Assembly (NCBI GenBank): GCA_963539215.1
Contig: CAUTJT010000005.1
Span: 40,059-104,058 of the forward strand
DNA from: CAURNT01 sp963539215
Lineage (GTDB): Bacteria; Fusobacteriota; Fusobacteriia; Fusobacteriales; Leptotrichiaceae
DNA: 64,000 bases
Direction of reading: 5' to 3'
Shown: one piece after another, positions 26,685 to 35,429 of the stretch
Layout of the letters: the number at the start of each line of letters is the position of its first letter
Position numbering within the stretch: the stretch's first letter is position 1
The notes under the pieces: generated by a model
What the model saw: the letters and a program-made list of their open reading frames with translations, nothing else
Database searches by the model: none
Told to the model about the DNA's origin: nothing
Made by a program: the position numbers and the translations under genes

Positions 26685-27065
26685 ATGAAAAAAGTTGCTC
26701 TTGTAGTTGATGATAACTCATACATTAGAAAAAATATACGTGAAATTTTAGAAACATCAAATTTTTGTGTTCATGAAGCAGATAATGGACTTTGTGCTCT
26801 TGAAAAATTTGAAGAAATTAACCCTTCTATTGTAATAATGGATATTAATATGCCTGTTTTAAACGGATTAAAAGCAACCGAAAGAATTATCTCTAAAAAT
26901 CCTAATGCAAATATTATTATTTGCTCATCTATGCTTTTTATTCCTTATTATCAAAAACTTGCTTTAGAATCTGGAGCTAAAGGATTAATTTCAAAACCTT
27001 TTACAAAATCTGAATTTATAAAAGGATTAAATAGTTTACTTGAAAATAAAGAGGTAAAAAAATGA
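26685..27065 (+). CDS. Single-domain response regulator (CheY-like)
   Basis: 126 residues from the ATG at 26685 (a TTG 12 bp upstream is less likely; GAGG sits between them). A receiver domain only: acidic pair Asp9-Asp10, phosphoacceptor Asp53 in IVIMDINMP, Ser81/82 in the switch position and Lys104 in ISKPF. No output domain. There is no chemotaxis gene nearby; it overlaps lrgA by 4 bp, so it probably belongs with LrgAB. The cognate histidine kinase is not in the window. Confidence 0.88.
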   Translation: MKKVALVVDDNSYIRKNIREILETSNFCVHEADNGLCALEKFEEINPSIVIMDINMPVLNGLKATERIISKNPNANIIICSSMLFIPYYQKLALESGAKGLISKPFTKSEFIKGLNSLLENKEVKK

Positions 27066-27433
27066 ACATTTTAATAGAATTAACATATATACTAGGTTTT
27101 TCTTTCCTAGGTCAAGCAATAAGTAAAACAACAGGAATACCTGTTCCCGGGTCTGTAATAGGACTTATTCTATTTTTCTTATCACTTCAATTTAAAATAA
27201 TTAAACTTGAAGGTGTTGAAAAAACTTCTAACTTTTTAACAGATAATCTAGCTATATTATTTATACCTGCTGGAGTTGCAATAATATCTAACTTTAATAA
27301 AATAAAGAATATTTGGGTATTGCTTGCTATTATTTGTTTTGTTTCAACAATCATTTCATTGATTTTTGTTGGAAGATTAACTCAACATTTAATAAAAAGA
27401 GGTGAAAAAAATGAATCTAATGGAACTAACTAA
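27062..27433 (+). CDS. lrgA: LrgA/CidA-family membrane protein
   Basis: 123 residues with four hydrophobic segments and the family motif GIPVPGSVIGLILFFL near 25-40. The LrgA/CidA family was described as antiholin/holin-like and, in Bacillus and plants, works with LrgB in pyruvate or glycolate transport. Start overlaps the CheY-like stop by 4 bp; end overlaps lrgB by 23 bp. Confidence 0.88.
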   Translation: MNILIELTYILGFSFLGQAISKTTGIPVPGSVIGLILFFLSLQFKIIKLEGVEKTSNFLTDNLAILFIPAGVAIISNFNKIKNIWVLLAIICFVSTIISLIFVGRLTQHLIKRGEKNESNGTN

Positions 27434-28121
27434 AGACCCTCTTTTTGGAATGTTTTTAACATTAATAACTTTTGTTTTATTCAAAAAATTATCAGATAAA
27501 GTAAAGAGTTCTCTACTTAATCCTCTTGTACTTTCATTGATATTTATAATAGTTTTTCTTGAAACATTTAAAATTCCTTATGAAAATTATTACAACGGTG
27601 CAGAAATATTTAATACTATGATTATTCCTGCAACAGTTGCACTAGCCATTCCTTTGTATAAAAATTTTAACTTATTAAAAAAATATTACAAAGAAATATT
27701 ATTTAGTATAGGATTTAGTACATTAGTTCTTACATCTCTTCTTGCTATATCTATGGCACTTCTTGATGTAGATAAAGAAATATTATCTTCTGTATTGCCT
27801 AAATCTGTTACAACTGCCATAGCTGTCGGTGTTTCAGAACAAATACAAGGAATACAAGCAATAACTATCATAATGGTTATAATATGTGGTAATATTGGTG
27901 CTGTTTTTGGAGAATTAATATTTGATCTTTTCCATATACACCATCCTATAGCGCAAGGTATATCTCTTGGAACAACATCACATGCCGTAGGAACAAGTAA
28001 AGCTATTGAATTAGGAGAAATTCAAGGTTCTATGTCTGGTCTTGCAATAATAGTTACAGGATTATTTACAGTAGGTCTTGCTCCTATAATTTATATGGTA
28101 GTTTCTAAAATATTTTATTAA
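27411..28121 (+). CDS. lrgB: LrgB/CidB-family membrane protein
   Basis: 236 residues from the ATG at 27411; a GTG at 27402 is in frame but sits in the RBS (AGAGGTG). Six or more membrane segments. Family signatures LPKSVTTAIAVGVSEQIQG and LGTTSHAVGTSKAIELGE are intact. Partner of LrgA, in programmed lysis or small organic-acid transport. Followed at once by a strong bidirectional terminator. Confidence 0.9.
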   Translation: MNLMELTKDPLFGMFLTLITFVLFKKLSDKVKSSLLNPLVLSLIFIIVFLETFKIPYENYYNGAEIFNTMIIPATVALAIPLYKNFNLLKKYYKEILFSIGFSTLVLTSLLAISMALLDVDKEILSSVLPKSVTTAIAVGVSEQIQGIQAITIIMVIICGNIGAVFGELIFDLFHIHHPIAQGISLGTTSHAVGTSKAIELGEIQGSMSGLAIIVTGLFTVGLAPIIYMVVSKIFY

Positions 28122-28125
28122 ATAA

Positions 28126-28152
28126 AAAACGAACAGACTTTCTGTTCGTTTT
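28126..28152. terminator. Bidirectional terminator between lrgB and the CDF gene
   Basis: AAAACGAACAGA and TCTGTTCGTTTT form a perfect 12-bp stem with a 3-base loop; A/T runs on both sides serve the convergent genes. Confidence 0.85.
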
Positions 28153-28157
28153 ATTAA

Positions 28158-29072
28158 TTAATGCTCATTTATTTCTAAATTCTCTATTTGTATATTTACA
28201 TGTTCAATTTCATATTTTTCTTTTAACATATCTGAAATATTTTTAACTATAACATAATCATTTATACCACTATATTTTTTTAATAACACATGGAATGATA
28301 AACTAAATTTATCCTCTGTAATACTCCATAAATGAAATTCATGTAAATCTTCTATATTATCATCTAAATTTAATATACTTTCCCTTATATCTTCTATATC
28401 TAACCATTCAGGAACTGTTTCCATTAAAATATATCCAGATTCTTTTAATATCTTTACTCCGCCTATAAATATAACTATACTTATTATAAAACTTATTATA
28501 ATATCATATACTATATTACCAGTAAAATGAATAAGCAGTGCTGCAACTATTACTCCTATTGAATTTAATATATCTCCTGTAAAATGCAATAGTGCACTTT
28601 TAACATTCATATTATCTTCACTTCTTAAACTCATAGTTAAAATTACAGTTAATACTATATTAATAATCAACCCTATAACAGCTATAGTTCCCATTGTTTT
28701 AAAATCGACATTTACTGGATGTATAAATCTTAATATCGATTCATATAATATACCTAAAGATATTACACAAAGAGCTAATCCATTTAAAAATGAAGCTAAT
28801 ATTTCAAATCTTAAATATCCAAAAGTAAATCTTTTAGTTGGGTTTTTTTCTGAATAATATATAGCAACCATAGATATTATCAAAGCTGCAACATCTGAAA
28901 ACATATGAAAAGAATCAGAAACTAATGATAATGAATTACTAAATATACCACCAAATAATTCTAAAAACGCAAATATTAGTGTTAAAATTAAAGAAATCCA
29001 TATAGTTTTTTTGGATTTTAATTGTTTTTTAAAATGTTCATCATGATGATAATAAAAATCTATTTTATCCAT
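28158..29072 (-). CDS. Cation diffusion facilitator (CzcD/ZitB-type metal exporter)
   Basis: 304 residues, six membrane helices. The His-rich N-terminus (FYYHHDEHF) and metal sites with HxxxD spacing in helix 2 (SDSFHMFSD, His56 and Asp60) and helix 5 (LLHFTGD) point to zinc. The C-terminal cytoplasmic ferredoxin-like domain includes LHEFHLWSI. Exports Zn2+ or Cd2+ by proton antiport. Monocistronic and convergent with lrgB. Confidence 0.9.
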   Translation of the reverse strand: MDKIDFYYHHDEHFKKQLKSKKTIWISLILTLIFAFLELFGGIFSNSLSLVSDSFHMFSDVAALIISMVAIYYSEKNPTKRFTFGYLRFEILASFLNGLALCVISLGILYESILRFIHPVNVDFKTMGTIAVIGLIINIVLTVILTMSLRSEDNMNVKSALLHFTGDILNSIGVIVAALLIHFTGNIVYDIIISFIISIVIFIGGVKILKESGYILMETVPEWLDIEDIRESILNLDDNIEDLHEFHLWSITEDKFSLSFHVLLKKYSGINDYVIVKNISDMLKEKYEIEHVNIQIENLEINEH

Positions 29073-29135
29073 TTTTCCTCCATTTCTAATAAAAATTATA
29101 CATTAAATTTATTTTTTTTTCAAATTTAAAATGTC

Positions 29136-29164
29136 TTGAAAATTTAATAGTTAAGTGATATAAT
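29136..29164 (+). promoter_or_regulatory. Promoter for pgk
   Basis: TTGAAA (29136-29141), 17-bp spacer ending TGA, TATAAT (29159-29164), then AAAGGAG before the ATG at 29199. Confidence 0.75.
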
Positions 29165-29198
29165 TAACTATATAAAATAAATACAAAGGAGAATTATC

Positions 29199-30428
29199 AT
29201 GGCAAAGAAAACATTACACGATTTAGAAGTTTCTGGTAAAAAAGTATTAGTTCGTGTTGACTTTAATGTACCTATAAAAGAAGGAGTTATTAAAGATGAC
29301 AACAGAATTAAAGCTGCACTTCCTACATTAAAATATATCTTAGAAAACGGTGGAAAAGTTATAGCTTTCTCTCACTTAGGAAAAGTTAAAACTGAAGAAG
29401 ATAAAGTTTCTAAAACTTTAGCACCTGTTGCAAAAAGATTAGAAGAATTATTAGGAAAACCTGTTAAATTTATTCCTGAAACAAGAGGTGCTGAACTTGA
29501 AAAAGCAGTTAACGAATTAAAAACTGGTGAAATTTTAATGTTTGAAAATACTAGATTTGAAGATTTAAGTCCTGAAGGTAAAAAAGAATCTAAAAATGAT
29601 CCTGAATTAGGTAAATATTGGGCTTCTCTTGGAGATGTTTATGTAAACGATGCATTCGGAACTGCTCACAGAGCACATGCTTCAAATGTTGGTATAGCAT
29701 CAAATATTGAAAATAGTGCTGTTGGATTCTTAGTTGAAAAAGAATTAAAATTCATTGGTGGTGCTGTTGATGAACCTAAGAGACCTTTTGTAGCAATACT
29801 TGGAGGAGCTAAAGTTAGTGATAAAATAGGTGTTATAGAAAACTTATTAGATAAAGCCGATAAAGTAATAATAGGTGGTGGAATGATGTTCACTTTCCTA
29901 AAAGCTTTAGGTAAGAATACAGGAAAATCTTTATTAGAAGAAGATAAATTAGAATTAGCTAAAACTATACTTGAAAAAGCAGGAAATAAATTAATCTTAC
30001 CTGTTGATACAGTAGTAGCTAAAGAATTTAAAAATGATATAGACTTCAAAGTTGTTTCAGTTGATGATTTAGCTGATGATGATATGGGATTAGATATAGG
30101 ACCAGATTCTGTAAAACTATTTGCAAAAGAATTAGAAGGTGCAAAAACTGTAGTATGGAACGGACCAATGGGTGTATTTGAAATGAGTAACTATGCTAAA
30201 GGAACTATAGGAGTTTGTGAAGCTATAGCTCATCTTTCAGATGCTATAACAGTTATAGGTGGAGGAGATTCTGCTGCAGCTGCTATCCAACTTGGATATG
30301 CTGATAAATTCTCACACATCTCAACTGGTGGAGGAGCTTCACTTGAATACTTAGAAGGTAAAGTATTACCAGGAGTTGCTGCAATAGCTGATAAATCTTG
30401 TGGATGTGGATGTTCACATAAACATTAA
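29199..30428 (+). CDS. pgk: Phosphoglycerate kinase with a Cys/His C-terminal tail
   Basis: Glycolytic enzyme transferring phosphate from 1,3-bisphosphoglycerate to ADP. The core is complete: VLVRVDFNVPI, ISHLGK-like FSHLGK, GTAHRAHAS, GGAKVSDKI, WNGPMGVFE and GGGDSAAA. Ordinary Pgk ends shortly after a segment like LPGVAAIADK; here 11 more residues follow, KSCGCGCSHKH (399-409), with three Cys and two His. That tail looks able to bind metal. Single gene with its own promoter and terminator. Confidence 0.96.
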   Translation: MAKKTLHDLEVSGKKVLVRVDFNVPIKEGVIKDDNRIKAALPTLKYILENGGKVIAFSHLGKVKTEEDKVSKTLAPVAKRLEELLGKPVKFIPETRGAELEKAVNELKTGEILMFENTRFEDLSPEGKKESKNDPELGKYWASLGDVYVNDAFGTAHRAHASNVGIASNIENSAVGFLVEKELKFIGGAVDEPKRPFVAILGGAKVSDKIGVIENLLDKADKVIIGGGMMFTFLKALGKNTGKSLLEEDKLELAKTILEKAGNKLILPVDTVVAKEFKNDIDFKVVSVDDLADDDMGLDIGPDSVKLFAKELEGAKTVVWNGPMGVFEMSNYAKGTIGVCEAIAHLSDAITVIGGGDSAAAAIQLGYADKFSHISTGGGASLEYLEGKVLPGVAAIADKSCGCGCSHKH

Positions 30429-30442
30429 TTAATGTATAAATA

Positions 30443-30470
30443 AAAATGGGATCTTAAGATCCTATTTTTT
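30443..30470 (+). terminator. Terminator of pgk
   Basis: AAAATGGGATCTT/AAGATCCTATTTT near-perfect stem followed by a T run, 15 bp after the stop. Confidence 0.8.
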
Positions 30471-30501
30471 TATTTATAAAAACTTAATTAAAAGCATAAA
30501 A

Positions 30502-30530
30502 TTGTATTTAAAATATATTTATGATATACT
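30502..30530 (+). promoter_or_regulatory. Promoter for era
   Basis: TTGTAT (30502-30507), 17-bp spacer ending TGA, TATACT (30525-30530), 25 bp before the era ATG. The in-frame codons upstream of 30556 overlap this promoter and are therefore not coding. Confidence 0.65.
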
Positions 30531-30555
30531 TTTAAAAAAAGAAATAGGAGGATAC

Positions 30556-31449
30556 ATGAAATCAGGTTTCATTGCCATAGTTGGTAGACCTAATGTTGGT
30601 AAATCAACTTTAATAAATAGATTAATAGAAGAAAAAGTTGCTATTGTTTCTGATAAATCTGGTACTACTCGTGATAAAATTAGAGGAATAGTTAACAAAG
30701 GTGATAATCAATATATATTTGTAGATACCCCCGGAATACATAAACCTAAACATCTATTAGGAGAGCACATGACAGAAATTGCTATAGAAACTCTTAATGA
30801 ATGTGATCTTATCCTTTTTGTTCTTGATGGAACTCAAGAAATAGGTCCTGGAGATATATTTGTTAATGAAAATATTCGTCTTGCAAATACTCCAACATAT
30901 GTAATTATTAATAAAATAGATAAAATGACTGATGAGGATATATCTCTTAAAGAAAATGAAATAAAAGAAAAATTAGGTGATTTCGAAGGTATTATTACCA
31001 TGTCTTCCGAATACGGTTTAGGTATACATAAAATATTTGATGTAGTTAAAGATTATCTTTCTAATGATATGTGGTTTTACCCTGAAGATTATTATACAGA
31101 CTTATCTGTTAATAAAATAGTTATAGAAACTATAAGAGAAAAAATATTACTTAAAACTCGTGATGAAATTCCTCATAGTGTAGCTGTAGAAATAATTGAT
31201 ATAGAATCTAATAACGATAGAAGAAGATATGAAATTAATATATATGTTGAAAGAAATAGTCAAAAAGGTATAATTATTGGACTTAATGGTTCTATGCTTA
31301 AAGAAATAGGTATAGAAAGCAGACGTGAAATAGAAGCACTTACAGGTCTTAAAATAACTTTAAAATTATGGGTTAAAGTCTCTAAAAATTGGAGAAAAAA
31401 TGAAAAAATGTTAAAAGAATTAGGGTATGAAATTAATAAAAAGAAATAA
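30556..31449 (+). CDS. era: GTPase Era
   Basis: 297 residues from the ATG at 30556, which has GGAGG at 30547-30551; an upstream in-frame start at 30502 falls inside the promoter. Essential GTPase that binds the 3' end of 16S rRNA during 30S assembly. G1 GRPNVGKST, G2 Thr in SGTTRDK, G3 DTPGIH, G4 NKID, and a C-terminal KH domain ending LKLWVKVSKNWRKN. No diacylglycerol kinase or recO neighbours; an unknown gene follows by 11 bp. Confidence 0.96.
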   Translation: MKSGFIAIVGRPNVGKSTLINRLIEEKVAIVSDKSGTTRDKIRGIVNKGDNQYIFVDTPGIHKPKHLLGEHMTEIAIETLNECDLILFVLDGTQEIGPGDIFVNENIRLANTPTYVIINKIDKMTDEDISLKENEIKEKLGDFEGIITMSSEYGLGIHKIFDVVKDYLSNDMWFYPEDYYTDLSVNKIVIETIREKILLKTRDEIPHSVAVEIIDIESNNDRRRYEINIYVERNSQKGIIIGLNGSMLKEIGIESRREIEALTGLKITLKLWVKVSKNWRKNEKMLKELGYEINKKK

Positions 31450-31460
31450 AAAGGAGAAAT

Positions 31461-32285
31461 ATGAAATATATTTTTAAAATAGCACAATGCTATATAGAAG
31501 GATATAACAACAAAGAAAAAACCTTAGAAAATATTAATAAATTAGATTTTGAAATTACTTTTAACAATAGTTTTTTAATATCATATATTTATAGTAATAG
31601 TAAAGATGTCTCTACATTTTCTAAATTATTAGATAAAGATAACAATGATATTGAAGCTATAAACCTCGCTATATTTCTAGGTAGAAATGGTGCAAGTATA
31701 GATTTTCTTAAAAATTTTTTACAAAAAAGAAAATTTATACTTTCTGAAAAATTAAATGATATTTTCTCATCTTTATTTAACGATAGTAATGGAGAAATTT
31801 TAACAAAAATATTAAAAGATATTTTTAAAGGAAAAAAATTAGAAGAAATTTTACTACTAGATGATAAATTTAAAGAATTTAGATTAGAATTATATGGTTA
31901 TAAAAAAAATATTTTTGATAATATAATGAATTATAAAGAAATATTTGATAAAAAAGAACCTATAAAATGGTTACCTACAAATAATAGAAAAACTCCCAAA
32001 TTTTATGCTGATTATGGTCCAGAAACAAACGAATTAATTAAATTTATTCATAATCCTTTATTTGCTGATTATACATATTCTGAAACTATTAAATTATTAA
32101 ATATTTCTTCATTTAATGAATATGTTAAAAATAATCCTAGTATGTTAGGTATGCGTGCAATATTAGCAAGTATAATAAGACGTGAAAGATTGGGAGTTGG
32201 AACACTTAGTCGTTCTATAGCTGATGGTTTAATATCTGAAATATTAGAAAAAATATCAGAACAATTTAGTGTTGAAAATATATAA
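31461..32285 (+). CDS. Protein of unknown function downstream of era
   Basis: 274 residues, not recognised. No signal peptide or membrane helix. It is rich in Lys, Ile, Asn and Phe with a largely helical first half (repeated 30-35-residue helix pairs are suggested). A more conserved-looking C-terminal block follows: KWLPTNNRKTPKFYADYG near 168-185, then IHNPLFADYTYSE and MRAILASIIRRERLGVG. AAGGAG precedes the ATG. It shares the era transcript and ends at a strong terminator. Confidence 0.6.
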   Translation: MKYIFKIAQCYIEGYNNKEKTLENINKLDFEITFNNSFLISYIYSNSKDVSTFSKLLDKDNNDIEAINLAIFLGRNGASIDFLKNFLQKRKFILSEKLNDIFSSLFNDSNGEILTKILKDIFKGKKLEEILLLDDKFKEFRLELYGYKKNIFDNIMNYKEIFDKKEPIKWLPTNNRKTPKFYADYGPETNELIKFIHNPLFADYTYSETIKLLNISSFNEYVKNNPSMLGMRAILASIIRRERLGVGTLSRSIADGLISEILEKISEQFSVENI

Positions 32286-32310
32286 AAAAACGGATTTCTC
32301 CGTTTTTTTT
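32284..32310. terminator. Bidirectional terminator between the era unit and dnaA
   Basis: AAAAAAACGGA/TCCGTTTTTTT with a 4-base loop, overlapping the stop codons of both convergent genes. Confidence 0.85.
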
Positions 32311-33649
32311 ATACTCCTAATCTTATTCTAATTTGAGCTATATCCGCTTTTAATTCTTTATCTGTTGTTTCTTCAACTTTTTTTATAGCTTTAGAAACTG
32401 CACTATGATCTGTATTTAATATTTTACCTATTTTACCAATTTCCATATTAAGACCTTTTGCAAGTATAAATCTAAAAGCATCACGTGGTTTTACAACATC
32501 ACTTGTTCTTTTTTTACTTAATATTTCTTCTTTATTTATATTATAATACCTACAAACTTCTTCCATTACCTTTTCTTTTGTTATTTCTTCTTTTCTTTTT
32601 TTCTCTCTTTTATTCAATTCTTCATCTATTAAATTTTTATCTATGCTCTTATCAAAAAATTGTACTTTAGATTTTAAAGTTTTCATAACTCCTAAAATTT
32701 CTCTAAAATTAGTTTCCAATTCATCTGATATATAAGCTACCAATTCATCACTAATTTCTAAATTGTTTGTTTCTGCATAATTTTTTATCATAGACATTCT
32801 AACAGATTTATCAGGTAATCTTAATTCTGCAGAAGTTCCACTTTTAAATCTTGTTCTTAATCTTTCATCAGCATTTTGGAATTTATCTGGATATTTATCT
32901 GATATTAATATTATTGGTTTTCCTTTTTCATAAAGCATATTAAATACTTCATAAAATTCCTTTTGTGTCTTATCTTCTCCTCTTCCAAATACTGTTTCAA
33001 AAAATTGTACGTCATCTATTATTAACATATCCAAATTTTGAAATTGTTTTCTAAAATTGAAAGGATTATTTTGGGAATTATTCCCATAATTAACATAAGT
33101 TGCAAGCCATTCGTTAGTAAAAGTATTTGCTGTCATATATTTAACTTTTTTCTTATGTTCTCTTGAATATTCATTACCTATAGCTTGAGCTAAATGTGTC
33201 TTTCCTAGGCCTGAATCACCATATATCAATAAAGGACTATAATCTGCTCCTTCAACATTTGCTATAGTAGTTGCAAGACCATAAGCGTGCATATTATTAT
33301 CTCCTACTATATAGTTATTTAGTCTATATTCCGGATTTAAATTAGATTCAAATAAATCTTCTGGTTTTATGTTTTCTACCTTTTTTTCTTCTTCATATAA
33401 TTTTACCAAATCAATACCTATATTTTTTTGTATTAATGGTTTAAATTGAGTTGTAGCTAATTTTTCTATTTTTTCTTTTAATGTTTTCAATTCTAAATAT
33501 GAATCTCTATCTAAAACTTCTAAAACTAAATTATCATCAAAATTTACGGCATTAACATTTTTATTTATATCTTCTGATAAATTAATGTTATTATTGGGTA
33601 ATATACTCTTAATGGCTTCCCATATTTGATTTGGTTCAAACATATACAT
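32309..33649 (-). CDS. dnaA: Chromosomal replication initiator DnaA
   Basis: 446 residues from the ATG at 33649, which has GAAAGGA upstream; an in-frame start 18 codons earlier (33703) lacks an RBS. Domain I is at the N-terminus (FEPNQIWEAIKSIL), with a short acidic linker. AAA+ domain III carries Walker A GDSGLGKTH and Walker B LIIDDVQFF, plus the arginine-finger segment DERLRTRF. Domain IV (last about 95 residues) has KPRDAFRF and an HTH with NTDHSAVSKA where most DnaA have DHTTV. The adjacent origin carries TTATTCACA-type boxes, so box recognition may be shifted. Divergent from pth, with oriC between them. Confidence 0.96.
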   Translation of the reverse strand: MYMFEPNQIWEAIKSILPNNNINLSEDINKNVNAVNFDDNLVLEVLDRDSYLELKTLKEKIEKLATTQFKPLIQKNIGIDLVKLYEEEKKVENIKPEDLFESNLNPEYRLNNYIVGDNNMHAYGLATTIANVEGADYSPLLIYGDSGLGKTHLAQAIGNEYSREHKKKVKYMTANTFTNEWLATYVNYGNNSQNNPFNFRKQFQNLDMLIIDDVQFFETVFGRGEDKTQKEFYEVFNMLYEKGKPIILISDKYPDKFQNADERLRTRFKSGTSAELRLPDKSVRMSMIKNYAETNNLEISDELVAYISDELETNFREILGVMKTLKSKVQFFDKSIDKNLIDEELNKREKKRKEEITKEKVMEEVCRYYNINKEEILSKKRTSDVVKPRDAFRFILAKGLNMEIGKIGKILNTDHSAVSKAIKKVEETTDKELKADIAQIRIRLGV

Positions 33650-33703
33650 CGAATCCTTTCTTGTTTCTATAGTTATATTAACATAAAAAATATATATTTT
33701 CAA

Positions 33704-34326
33704 ACTCCAAACAACTATTCACACAGACTTTATTCACATATACAAAATCGTTACAAAATATTTAAAAATATATATTGTATAAAAATTGTTCACATCTATT
33801 CACATTACTAACTATGCATTTTATGCTAAGCAAAAAAAGTTGTTCACATACTAAATTTTTTTTGTTTTTTTGTGAATTGTAAAAAAAACATAATCCTTTT
33901 GTATGTTAAAATATTATCTAGCCCCCATTTTAAAACACTTTATTCACAAATTCACTAATTATTCACATAAAAAACAACTAAAATAAAAGTTTTTTATAAT
34001 TTATTCCCGTTTTGTAATAAAATTTTAACTATAAAAATAGAGTGTCCTCACAAAATATTTCACTAAATTTAAAAAATCACGAAAATTTGTGAAAAAATGA
34101 AGTATAAAAAAATAAAAGAAATTTTTGGCACAAAAAAGAAAAAATTAAGAACGAAAAAAATATAAACTAAATAGCAGAAAAAGAAACTTTACACAAAATC
34201 ACATAACTAATGATAATAAAAATAAAGATATATAAATATATATATTTATTATATAAAAAAATTTTAGTAGTCTTTTTTAAAAAAAAATGTTAAAATTTAT
34301 TTGCATAAAAAAACTTTAGGAGGATA
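33704..34326. other. Probable chromosomal replication origin (oriC)
   Basis: A 623-bp gap between divergent dnaA and pth. Seven 9-mers on the plus strand fit YTRTTCACA: CTATTCACA at 33715 and 33796, TTATTCACA at 33730, 33940 and 33959, TTGTTCACA at 33786 and 33840. They differ from the textbook TTATCCACA mainly by T at position 5. A weaker match on the other strand is TGTGAATTG at 33871. A very AT-rich segment (34200-34280, long TATA runs) could be the unwinding element. recF, yaaA and part of mnmG, common origin neighbours, lie 14-22 kb to the right. The dnaA promoter must also lie here, but I could not fix it. Confidence 0.75.
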
Positions 34327-35424
34327 ATGAAACTAATAGTTGGTCTAGGTAATCCTGGAAAAGAATATGAAAAAAATAGACATAATATTGGATTTATTTT
34401 ATTAGATGAATATATAAAAAAATTTAATAATATTATATGGAAAAATAAATTCAACTCTCTTTATACAAAAATAAATATAAATGGAGAAGAAGTTTTTTTT
34501 CAAAAACCACTAACTTATATGAATTTAAGTGGAAATGCTATTATTGAAATAACTAATTTTTTTAAAATAGAGAATAAAGATATTTTAGTAATACATGATG
34601 ATTTAGATATAAAAATTGGAGAAATAAAAATAAAAGCCAATGGTTCTTCTGGAGGACAAAATGGAATAAAATCTATAATATCTGTTTTAGGAGAAAATTT
34701 TAATAGATTAAGAATAGGAATAGATAGACCTAAAAATGAAAATATAATAAATCACGTTTTAGGAAATTTTTCTAAAGAAGAATTTGAAGAAATAGAAAAA
34801 ATAAAAGAAAATGCTTTTAATATTATTTCAGATTTTATATCAGGTAAAGAAATAAATAATTTAAGTTCTAAATATAATATAAAGAAAAATAATAAAAAAA
34901 ATAATAAGAAAAATAAAAATTTAGAACCCAAATTAAGAAAAGCAAAACTTAAAGATTTAGAAGAAATTTTAAAATTAAAAGATAATGCTGTCAATTATCA
35001 AAAACAAAAAGAAATACCACAATGGGATCAAAACTATCCTAATTTAGAAATATTTAATCAAGATATATTAGAAGAAATAGGATATATATTAGAATTTAAT
35101 GGAAATATAATTGGTTATGCTGCTTTGTCATATAAAAAAGAATTAGCATATGAAAATATAAGAGAAATAGACAATTATTCAATAATACATAGATTAATGA
35201 TAAATTCTAGTTTTCATAATAAAGGTTATGCTAAATTATTTATAGAAAAATTAATTAGAATATCTATAAGAGATTCAAGATTTACTATTTTTACAGATAC
35301 TCATGAAAAAAATGAATCTATGTTAAAATTATTAGAAAAAACAAAATTTATATATATTTCAAAAATTAATTATTCAGAAAATACTGAAAGATTAGCTTTT
35401 AGATATAAACTAGGAGGTTTTTAA
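34327..35424 (+). CDS. pth: Peptidyl-tRNA hydrolase fused to a GNAT acetyltransferase
   Basis: 365 residues in two parts. 1-187 is a complete Pth, which frees tRNA from stalled peptidyl-tRNA: GLGNPGKEY, His19 in RHNIGF, PLTYMNLSG, HDDLD with Asp92, and GGQNG with Asn112. An Asn/Lys-rich linker (185-200) joins a GNAT-like domain (about 203-365): RKAKLKDLEEILKLK, WDQNYPN, IGYAALSYKK and acetyl-CoA loop IHRLMINSSFHNKGYAKLFI. Ordinary Pth is about 190 residues. The frame is continuous with no stop, and AGGAGG precedes the only start, so it is one protein as read. The acetyl acceptor is unknown. Confidence 0.9.
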   Translation: MKLIVGLGNPGKEYEKNRHNIGFILLDEYIKKFNNIIWKNKFNSLYTKININGEEVFFQKPLTYMNLSGNAIIEITNFFKIENKDILVIHDDLDIKIGEIKIKANGSSGGQNGIKSIISVLGENFNRLRIGIDRPKNENIINHVLGNFSKEEFEEIEKIKENAFNIISDFISGKEINNLSSKYNIKKNNKKNNKKNKNLEPKLRKAKLKDLEEILKLKDNAVNYQKQKEIPQWDQNYPNLEIFNQDILEEIGYILEFNGNIIGYAALSYKKELAYENIREIDNYSIIHRLMINSSFHNKGYAKLFIEKLIRISIRDSRFTIFTDTHEKNESMLKLLEKTKFIYISKINYSENTERLAFRYKLGGF

Positions 35425-35429
35425 AAATT

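Noticed and set aside
29666..30049. 127-codon minus-strand open frame inside pgk
   Set aside because: Antisense shadow of a well-defined gene; Ser/Pro/Leu-rich composition is the usual reverse reading.
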